Positions 1-5,217 of a DNA stretch of 5,217 nucleotides are shown here, piece by piece. How positions within the stretch are numbered: position 1 is the first letter of the stretch; every line of letters begins with the position of its first letter. Under the pieces are notes generated by a model that worked only from the letters and a program-made list of their open reading frames with translations, was not told where the DNA came from and did no database searches. The stretch spans positions 1 through 5,217 of the forward strand of contig CALJPB010000069.1 in assembly GCA_937981305.1 (NCBI GenBank), in the 5' to 3' direction. The position numbers and the translations under genes were made by a program. The DNA is from an uncultured Selenomonas sp. Its GTDB lineage: Bacteria; Bacillota; Negativicutes; Selenomonadales; Selenomonadaceae.

Positions 1-210
1 CGCCGCCTCATAGATATTCATGAGGTTGAACGTCGGGCTCGTCACATCGCTCTCCACGCCGAGCGTACGCGCGAGCGCCCGTACAAAGAGTGTCTTGCCC
101 ACCCCAAGTTCTCCATCGAGGCAGATGACCGTGCCCTCGTGGATGATTTTACCGATGGTACTCGCTAGATGAGCCGTCTCCTCGGGCGAGTGCGTGATGC
201 AGGTGAGCAT
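1..210 (-). CDS. tsaE: TsaE, tRNA threonylcarbamoyladenosine (t6A) synthesis ATPase, N-terminal part (3' end outside window)
   Basis: The frame is open from an ATG at 210 to the window edge and gives 70 residues, roughly half of a usual TsaE (about 150 aa). Visible motifs are the Walker A loop GELGVGKT at residues 33-40 and the family signature TSPTFNL at 57-63, followed by a YE pair at 67-68. TsaE is a P-loop ATPase that works with TsaB and TsaD in the cytoplasm to place the t6A modification at position 37 of tRNAs reading ANN codons. The start is supported by AAAGGGG (218-224) seven bases upstream and by a good promoter (252-280). It is separated from rimM by a terminator, so it begins its own transcription unit, probably continuing into genes beyond the window. 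The motif combination makes confusion with other P-loop ATPases unlikely. Confidence 0.93.
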   Translation of the reverse strand, partial: MLTCITHSPEETAHLASTIGKIIHEGTVICLDGELGVGKTLFVRALARTLGVESDVTSPTFNLMNIYEAA

Positions 211-251
211 AATTTGTCCCCTTTAGTAAAAGAACCAAAACCTTTTTATAC

Positions 252-280
252 ATTATAACACGAGAGATTGATTTCCGCAA
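252..280 (-). promoter_or_regulatory. Extended -10 SigA-type promoter for tsaE
   Basis: Read on the minus strand, a perfect -10 TATAAT lies at 257-252 and is preceded by TGT, giving the extended motif TGnTATAAT. A weak -35 (TTGCGG, 3 of 6 matches) lies at 280-275 with a 17-bp spacer. Initiation would fall near 245, about 35 nt before the tsaE ATG. The extended -10 probably compensates for the poor -35. The position just after the rimM terminator fits a fresh transcription unit. Confidence 0.8.
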
Positions 281-304
281 AGGCAGTCCGATGCAACGGC
301 GCGC

Positions 305-339
305 AAAAAAGCGGAAGGAGAGCAGTTCCCTCCGTCCGC
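305..339 (-). terminator. Intrinsic terminator at the end of the ylxM-rimM operon
   Basis: On the minus strand a 12-position stem (arms 339-328 and 322-311) closes a 5-nt loop (AACTG). It contains one C/T mismatch and one G-T wobble and is followed directly by six T (310-305). It starts 10 nt after the rimM stop codon. This is a textbook rho-independent terminator and argues that rimM is the last gene of its operon. Confidence 0.92.
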
Positions 340-349
340 CTTCATCTGT

Positions 350-868
350 TTACTCCGGCAGCCGCACCGTCATGCGTCCGCCCGGCACATCGATCTCGCG
401 TACAACCGAACGCAGTGCAGGGATGAGAATTTCGCGCCCATCCTCACTGCGCACGGCATAGACATCGTTGCTGCCCGTACGGAGAACATTCTCCACCGTG
501 CCGAGCTCATTGTCCTCCTCATCGTACACCGTCAGCCCCACGATATCAAAGACGTAGTACTCGCCCTCATCGAGCGGTGCTGCCTCTGCGCGTGCAACGG
601 TGAGCAGCCGCCCCGTAAGTCTCTGCGCGTCCTCGCGGACAGCGTACTCACGAAAGCGCATGAGGAAGTTCTTCCCCTGCGGCTTGACGCTCTCGATGTG
701 CAGCAGCTCATCGCCGACCATGACCTCGCGCAGCGCAGTAAAACGCTCGGGAAAGTCCGTCAGTGGGATGATACGCAGCTCGCCGCGAATCCCGTGCGCC
801 GCACCGACGCGTCCAACAATGATGCGCTCATTGCTCGTATCAGGAACGGATGGCGACAATCTTGTCAT
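350..868 (-). CDS. rimM: Ribosome maturation factor RimM (16S rRNA processing)
   Basis: This 172-residue protein has the usual RimM length and two-domain layout. The N-terminal beta-barrel begins with IIVGRVGAAHGIRGELRI (16-33), the family signature. The C-terminal PRC-barrel begins near EYYVFDIVGL (103-112) and includes GSNDVY (132-137) and ILIP (147-150). RimM binds ribosomal protein uS19 and helps assemble the head of the 30S subunit. The gene overlaps the end of ylqD, which suggests translational coupling. The start is uncertain. The ATG at 868 directly abuts a GGAGG (869-873), which is too close for normal initiation, whereas a TTG at 859 (codon 4) sits nine bases from it. The true protein may therefore be 169 residues. 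It is the last gene before a strong terminator; trmD, its frequent partner, does not follow. Confidence 0.95.
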   Translation of the reverse strand: MTRLSPSVPDTSNERIIVGRVGAAHGIRGELRIIPLTDFPERFTALREVMVGDELLHIESVKPQGKNFLMRFREYAVREDAQRLTGRLLTVARAEAAPLDEGEYYVFDIVGLTVYDEEDNELGTVENVLRTGSNDVYAVRSEDGREILIPALRSVVREIDVPGGRMTVRLPE

Positions 869-1250
869 CCTCCACCAGAATCTCGACGTTCATGAGCTCG
901 CGCATATCGTCGCCGACCTTCGCCTCGACCTGACGCTCAAGCGTGCCCTGCACGATCTCTGCACCCTCGACGAACTTCTGAAGCTCCTCGCGGTGTGCCG
1001 TTGTCTCCTCGATGTAGTCGAGACGGCGCTGACGCTCCTGCCGAATCGCATTGATGTGCTGAATCGCCTGCGGTGTCAGCTCGCCCTGCTCCGCCTCCTG
1101 CATGACGCGCTTCTCCTGGATGCCGAGCTGCTGGACCTCAAGCTCCGCACGGCTGAGACCTTCCTCCATCTCCTTGAGCATCTTCGCGCGCAGCTTCTCC
1201 GTCAGCTTTGCCTTGACGGTGACAGGTACTTTAATCGAAATAGAATCCAC
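840..1250 (-). CDS. ylqD: YlqD family protein, function unknown
   Basis: This 136-residue protein matches the YlqD family by sequence character and by its place between khpA and rimM, where ylqD sits in Bacillus-type operons. A short beta-like N-terminus (2-15, SISIKVPVTVKAKL) leads into a long charged helical region (about 16-95) rich in E, K, R and Q, probably a coiled coil. The C-terminal end (about 98-135, including VEILVEDDKIVAIRS) looks like a small beta structure. There is no signal peptide or membrane segment, so it is probably cytoplasmic. The start is GTG at 1250, with AGGAG (1260-1264) nine bases upstream. Its function is not known; its neighbours suggest a link to ribosome or RNA metabolism, which is only inference. 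A possible attenuator precedes it (1281-1352), so its expression with rimM may be reduced relative to ffh and rpsP. Confidence 0.85.
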   Translation of the reverse strand: MDSISIKVPVTVKAKLTEKLRAKMLKEMEEGLSRAELEVQQLGIQEKRVMQEAEQGELTPQAIQHINAIRQERQRRLDYIEETTAHREELQKFVEGAEIVQGTLERQVEAKVGDDMRELMNVEILVEDDKIVAIRS

Positions 1251-1280
1251 TCTGTATCTCTCCTATTGCAACAAATATGC

Positions 1281-1314
1281 AAAAACGGCGACCGTCATAG
1301 GACGCACGCCGTTT
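1281..1314 (-). terminator. Possible internal terminator or attenuator between khpA and ylqD
   Basis: On the minus strand an 8-bp perfect outer stem (AAACGGCG with CGCCGTTT) encloses a 2x2 internal loop. Inside that is a 4-bp stem (CGTC with GACG) with loop CTAT; the whole hairpin spans 1314-1283. The 3' arm runs into TTTTT (1285-1281). The shape is that of an intrinsic terminator with a short U-tract, so partial read-through is likely. No convincing promoter follows it, so ylqD and rimM probably depend on read-through from upstream. Confidence 0.6.
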
Positions 1315-1352
1315 CCATAGGAATCGCTGAATTTATCAGTGCTTCCTATAGG
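1315..1352 (-). other. Hairpin immediately after khpA, adjacent to the attenuator-like hairpin
   Basis: On the minus strand CCTATAGGAA (1352-1343) pairs with TTCCTATGG (1323-1315), giving nine pairs including one G-T wobble. Inside it, CTGA pairs with TCAG around a TAAAT loop, with a small internal loop between the two stems. It begins one base after the khpA stop and ends exactly where the next hairpin begins. It has no U-tract of its own, so it may be an mRNA stabiliser or processing site, or part of a two-hairpin attenuator. Confidence 0.55.
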
Positions 1353-1353
1353 C

Positions 1354-1581
1354 TCAGCCGATCTCGACCGTTGCCCGCTTATTCTCCTTCGTTGCGGCAG
1401 CCTTGACAACACTGCGCAGAGCTTTTGCGATGCGCCCCTGCTTGCCGATGACCTTGCCCATGTCATCCTCTGCCACACGAAGTCTCAATATGATCTCCTG
1501 ATCATCCTGCGTTTCGTCAACGACGACAGCTTCCGGATGATCGACCAAGGATTTTGCGATAACCTCGACTATCTCTTTCAC
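1354..1581 (-). CDS. khpA: KhpA, small KH-domain RNA-binding protein
   Basis: The protein is 75 residues, the usual size for KhpA (YlqC), and is made almost wholly of one KH domain. The RNA-binding GXXG loop is GKQG at 46-49 within MGKVIGKQGRIAKALR (41-56), the family signature. In other Firmicutes KhpA pairs with KhpB (EloR/Jag) and influences cell elongation and small-RNA biology; that role here is inferred from the family. The start is GTG at 1581, supported by AGGAGAG (1591-1597) nine bases upstream. It lies 78 nt after rpsP, in the same order as in Bacillus. Two hairpins follow its stop codon. Confidence 0.93.
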   Translation of the reverse strand: MKEIVEVIAKSLVDHPEAVVVDETQDDQEIILRLRVAEDDMGKVIGKQGRIAKALRSVVKAAATKENKRATVEIG

Positions 1582-1659
1582 GCCGGTCGTCTCTCCTCAT
1601 CGCTCCCAACAAGGAATCCTCCACCGCGATGAAGGAATCCCTTCGGAAGCGCGTCTTTG

Positions 1660-1935
1660 TCAATCCTTCTGACGCTTTGCCTCGGCGAATTTCGCCATCG
1701 TACCGTTCTTGCTCAGGAGGTTCCTGACCGTGTCGGTCGGCTGTGCGCCCTTCTTCATCCAGTCGATTGCCTTCTCCTCGTCAATGCTGACGAGGGCGGG
1801 CTGCTTCGACGGATCGTAGTTTCCAAGGATCTCGATGAATCGACCGTCACGCGGTGCACGCGAGTCGGCGACCACAATGCGATAAAAGGGATTCTTCTTC
1901 GCACCCATGCGGTTCAAACGAATCTTGACTGCCAT
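1660..1935 (-). CDS. rpsP: 30S ribosomal protein bS16
   Basis: This 91-residue protein has the bS16 length and its conserved N-terminus [20 protein letters not shown] (1-20). [22 protein letters not shown] (21-42) follows, and later a [10 protein letters not shown] helix region (67-76). bS16 binds 16S rRNA in the body of the 30S subunit and is needed for its assembly. The ATG at 1935 has AGGTGG (1943-1948) seven bases upstream. It lies 36 nt after ffh with no terminator between, so it is co-transcribed with the SRP genes. Recognition is unambiguous. Confidence 0.98.
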   Translation of the reverse strand: MAVKIRLNRMGAKKNPFYRIVVADSRAPRDGRFIEILGNYDPSKQPALVSIDEEKAIDWMKKGAQPTDTVRNLLSKNGTMAKFAEAKRQKD

Positions 1936-1971
1936 AATTTCACCACCTTTCGTTGTGTGGTATTTACTGTG

Positions 1972-3344
<1,373 letters not shown>

Positions 3345-3348
<4 letters not shown>

Positions 3349-3710
3349 TCTCCCACCTCCCTCGTATCATCCTGTGATGTGTATTGTTCCAGTTCGTCCG
3401 CGATGCGGCATACATCGGTGCACGCAATCGGTTCTCTAAGTACACGCAGCTCCGCACAGATGGCAGTAAGTGCGTGCTCCTGCGCCTGTTGACGCGCGAG
3501 GAGTCCGAGCGTTTCCTCCATCTCCGTGAGCGCACGCTCCGCACGGCGGATATTGTCATGCGCCGCCTGCCGCGTGATGCCCAGCTCCTCGCCGATCTCC
3601 GCGAGGGAGAAGTCCTCCGCGATGTGCAGACGCAGACACTCACGCTGCTTTCCCGTGAGAAGCCCGCCGTAGAGATCGTACAGTCTTGCGAGCTCGTAAA
3701 GTCGCTCCAT
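3345..3710 (-). CDS. ylxM: YlxM/p13 family DNA-binding-like protein, SRP accessory factor
   Basis: The chosen start gives 121 residues, typical for YlxM (UPF0122). The N-terminal half resembles sigma factor region 4: LTGKQRECLRLHIAEDFSLA (18-37) leads into a helix-turn-helix, EIGEELGITRQAAHDNIRRA (38-57). A helical, acidic C-terminal half follows. YlxM is almost always linked to ffh; in streptococci it associates with SRP and modulates its activity, so a similar role is inferred. GTG at 3719 and ATG at 3716 are also in frame, but the ATG at 3710 is preferred because AGGTGA (3716-3721) lies five bases upstream, while the earlier codons overlap that site. It is the first gene of the operon, with a predicted leader of about 24 nt after a consensus promoter. 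Confidence 0.93.
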
Positions 3711-3740
3711 GCACATCACCTGTTTCTAAACACTGTTGGA

Positions 3741-3769
3741 ATTATAGCGGCAAACGAAGAGCCTGTCAA
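3741..3769 (-). promoter_or_regulatory. Perfect consensus SigA-type promoter of the ylxM-ffh-rpsP-khpA-ylqD-rimM operon
   Basis: On the minus strand TTGACA (3769-3764) and TATAAT (3746-3741) are separated by exactly 17 bp, so all 12 consensus bases match at ideal spacing. Initiation should fall near 3734, about 24 nt before the preferred ylxM start. This predicts strong constitutive expression, as expected for SRP and ribosomal genes. The -35 box lies within an arm of the inverted repeat at 3758-3790. Confidence 0.92.
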
Positions 3770-3790
3770 GTATTTTTCTTGACAGGCTCT
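3758..3790. repeat. Perfect 13-bp inverted repeat between the adhesin gene and ylxM, possible terminator or operator
   Basis: The arms AGAGCCTGTCAAG (3758-3770) and CTTGACAGGCTCT (3778-3790) are perfectly complementary around a 7-base A/T loop. It starts 20 nt after the adhesin-like gene's stop codon, so in that transcript it forms a strong hairpin and could end or stabilise the 3' end. The following minus-strand bases (TCGTTTG) are a poor U-tract, so it is not a canonical intrinsic terminator. One arm contains the -35 box of the ylxM promoter, so a role as a protein-binding operator is also possible. The repeat itself is certain; its function is not. Confidence 0.85.
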
Positions 3791-3809
3791 AAAAGGTATT
3801 TGCAATTCT

Positions 3810-5217
3810 CTAGTCGAGGCGCAGCCCCTCGATGAGGAGATCACGCGCAGGTGCGAAGCGATAGAATCCAAGAATCTCAGCGGGGATGGTGCGCGGCGTG
3901 CCGTAGAGGTAGACGCTGCCCTCGAAGCCCATATCAAAGCGCGGCGCGGCATTCTGTACGAGCGAGGCGAGTATACCGCCCGGCACGGCTGCGTAGACAG
4001 TGAAGCCACGCGCATTGCCCGCCGCCTGCCGGATGCGGTAGTTGCCGACGACACCGTCACTCACGCCACCGACGCGCCCTATGATGTCGTAACGACTCGG
4101 TCTATCGGTATTCGTCACCGTCGTGCCAAATGTGATGCCGTCCGCACCGAATACGCGCTCGTCCTCGCCGTCCGCGAAGCCCTCCGCATGTCCCGTAAAG
4201 GAGGGCAGTGCCTCGCCCTGCACAATGCTCTGCGCATCGGCAGTCAACGTGAGGTCGCGGTGCGCGATTGTGCCTGTGCCCGCAAGCGTCGATGTATTCA
4301 GCACATAGTTCCCCGCGCCCGTACCTGTGAGGGTCAGCCCGCCAAAGGTCACGGTTTTTCTCGTGCCCGCATTCTTGTCGGCATATGTGCCTGTCACGGG
4401 TGCGAGTGCGATGTCTGCGCCCTCGCCGTTGACGAAATTCGTGAGCGTATAGTTCCCGTCCTTCGTGAGCGTCTGCGTGACGTTCGCCGTGCCGTCATAC
4501 GTCTTGTCAAAGCGTGCGCCGCCCGTGAGCGCGAGATTCAGCTGTTTCGGCGTGATCCTGCCCTGCCCCTCGGTGGTATTGGAAATGGCATAGTTCGCCG
4601 CGCCTGTTCCTGTAAGGGCGACGCCCGTATAGCTCACTTTATTTGCCCCCACGACGTTCTTATCGTTGTACGCCGCGCCCGTGGCGGTCGCCGTTACGCT
4701 GTTTTCCTCGCCCGCGACGAAATTACCGAGCATCGCTTGGAACTTCGACGTGTCTGCGGCGGTCGTGCCGTCGTAGGTCTTGCTCTGCGCCGTGACCGCG
4801 CCAACGGTCAGCGCACGCCGCGTGATGCTGCCCGTCCCCTGTGCCGCTCCTGCGGCGAGCGTGTAGTTCGCCGCATCCGCACCCGCGAGGGCGACGCCTG
4901 TGTAGTTGACTAAATTTGCCACCGCGACGTTCTTATCGTTATATGTCGCACCTGCGGCGGCTGCCGTTACATTGTCACCTGCAACGACATTGCCGAGCGT
5001 CGCGCGGAACTTCGATGCGTCGGCGGCTCTCGTGCCGTCGTAGGTCTTTGTCTGTGCCTCGACTGCGCCGAGCGTCAGCGCACGCTGCGTGATTGTACCT
5101 GCGCCCTGCGCCGTATCGGCGACAGCATAGTTCGCCGCGCCCGTGCCTTGGAGCGCAACGCCCGTATAGTTGACCTTGCTTGCCTTGGCGACGTTCTTAT
5201 CGTTGTACGCCGCGCCC
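3810..5217 (-). CDS. YDG/MBG-repeat surface or secreted adhesin-like protein, C-terminal part (N-terminus outside window)
   Basis: The frame is open from the window edge to a TAG at 3812-3810, giving 468 visible residues (numbered here from the edge). It contains one partial and three complete repeats of 89-96 residues. Each complete repeat starts near a KTYDGT motif (57-62, 146-151, 238-243) and contains a Y-(N/A)-D-K-N motif, a GxxLxGxGAxNY-like segment and a G-x-I-(T/A) end. This resembles the YDG domain. A further region (about 323-409, LTADAQSIVQGEALPSFTG...) resembles an MBG-type domain, and the last 59 residues are unique. Composition is rich in G, A, T and V with no cysteine. Proteins of this type in Negativicutes are often large filamentous-haemagglutinin-like exported proteins; adhesion is inferred. 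No LPXTG motif or C-terminal membrane anchor is seen. A GTG at 4922 could be taken as a start, but it lies inside a repeat and the frame continues upstream. Confidence 0.85.
   Translation of the reverse strand, partial: GAAYNDKNVAKASKVNYTGVALQGTGAANYAVADTAQGAGTITQRALTLGAVEAQTKTYDGTRAADASKFRATLGNVVAGDNVTAAAAGATYNDKNVAVANLVNYTGVALAGADAANYTLAAGAAQGTGSITRRALTVGAVTAQSKTYDGTTAADTSKFQAMLGNFVAGEENSVTATATGAAYNDKNVVGANKVSYTGVALTGTGAANYAISNTTEGQGRITPKQLNLALTGGARFDKTYDGTANVTQTLTKDGNYTLTNFVNGEGADIALAPVTGTYADKNAGTRKTVTFGGLTLTGTGAGNYVLNTSTLAGTGTIAHRDLTLTADAQSIVQGEALPSFTGHAEGFADGEDERVFGADGITFGTTVTNTDRPSRYDIIGRVGGVSDGVVGNYRIRQAAGNARGFTVYAAVPGGILASLVQNAAPRFDMGFEGSVYLYGTPRTIPAEILGFYRFAPARDLLIEGLRLD
4251..4538 (-). 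repeat. YDG-type repeat 4 (96 residues, diverged)
   Basis: It runs from NLALTGGARFDKTYDGTANV to GTIAHRDL. It keeps KTYDGT, YADKN and LTGTGAGNY but is longer, and the SKF...LGN block is replaced by NYTLTNFVNGEG. It is the last repeat before the MBG-like domain. Confidence 0.78.
4539..4808 (-). repeat. YDG-type repeat 3 (90 residues)
   Basis: It runs from TVGAVTAQSKTYDGTTAAD to GRITPKQL and is the closest relative of repeat 2. It contains the second copy of the exact 27-bp DNA repeat (4654-4680). Confidence 0.82.
4809..5075 (-). repeat. YDG-type repeat 2 (89 residues)
   Basis: It runs from TLGAVEAQTKTYDGTRAAD to GSITRRAL. Together with repeat 3 it forms the most similar pair in the window, sharing the frame TxGAVxAQxKTYDGTxAADxSKF and LGN.VAG. 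Confidence 0.82.
5076..5217 (-). repeat. YDG-type repeat 1 (partial, cut by window edge)
   Basis: This encodes the last 47 residues of a repeat, from GAAYNDKNVAK to GTITQRAL. Its first 27 bases at the window edge (5191-5217) are identical to 4654-4680 in repeat 3. More repeats probably lie upstream. Confidence 0.8.

Noticed and set aside
1251..1282. A separate promoter for ylqD after the hairpin
   Set aside because: CATATT resembles a -10 box, but the only -35-like sequence (ATGACG) is 13 bp away and within the hairpin, so the spacing is not credible.
1263..1478. Minus-strand 71-codon open frame overlapping khpA and the tandem hairpins
   Set aside because: It overlaps a clear KH-domain gene in another frame, and its translation is rich in R and S with no recognisable domain.
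3781..3810. A plus-strand promoter from the second TTGACA in the inverted repeat
   Set aside because: The right arm also reads TTGACA on the plus strand, but the bases 17 bp downstream (GCAATT) do not resemble a -10, and no plus-strand gene follows.
3810..4922. Treating the GTG at 4922 as the start of a 370-residue protein
   Set aside because: The frame stays open upstream to the window edge, and the upstream 98 codons encode the same repeat type. The GTG is just a valine codon inside a repeat with no ribosome site (the preceding residues are YNDKNVA).

Overview
The window is high in GC and all recognised genes lie on the minus strand, so it reads from high to low coordinates. It looks like a chromosomal segment of a diderm member of the Firmicutes, most likely a Negativicute such as Selenomonas or a relative. 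That placement is an inference. It rests on the Firmicutes-type order ylxM-ffh-rpsP-khpA-ylqD-rimM, the presence of ylxM and ylqD, and a neighbouring large protein built from YDG/MBG repeats of the kind found in haemagglutinin-like surface proteins of that class.

Layout in the direction of transcription. (1) 5217-3810 is the C-terminal part of a repetitive, probably secreted or surface adhesin-like protein. It has three complete and one partial YDG-type repeats, an MBG-like domain and a short unique tail; its N-terminus lies outside the window. (2) 3809-3711 is a short, dense regulatory gap. It holds a perfect 13-bp inverted repeat just after the adhesin stop, and a perfect consensus promoter (TTGACA, 17 bp, TATAAT) whose -35 box lies inside one arm of that repeat. 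(3) 3710-350 is a tight housekeeping operon: ylxM (SRP accessory), ffh (SRP GTPase), rpsP (ribosomal protein bS16), khpA (KH-domain RNA-binding protein), ylqD (coiled-coil protein of unknown function) and rimM (30S maturation factor). ylxM and ffh overlap by ATGA, and ylqD and rimM overlap by 20 or 29 nt. Two back-to-back hairpins, the second with a short U-tract, separate khpA from ylqD and may act as an attenuator. (4) 339-305 is a strong intrinsic terminator after rimM. (5) 280-252 is an extended -10 promoter driving tsaE (tRNA t6A synthesis ATPase); only its first 70 codons are in the window.

The genes between the promoter at about 3741-3769 and the terminator at about 305-339 form a protein-targeting and ribosome-assembly module. 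Its members act in co-translational membrane targeting (ylxM, ffh) and in making and maturing the 30S subunit (rpsP, rimM), with an RNA-binding protein (khpA). The block ends abruptly where trmD and rplS are often found, and ftsY is not upstream. No RNA gene, CRISPR array, insertion sequence or clearly novel system is visible. The most interesting points are the promoter and inverted-repeat overlap, the internal tandem hairpins, and the DNA-level repeats in the adhesin gene. No gene-free stretch exceeds 300 bases; the largest gap, 211-349, holds the rimM terminator and the tsaE promoter.
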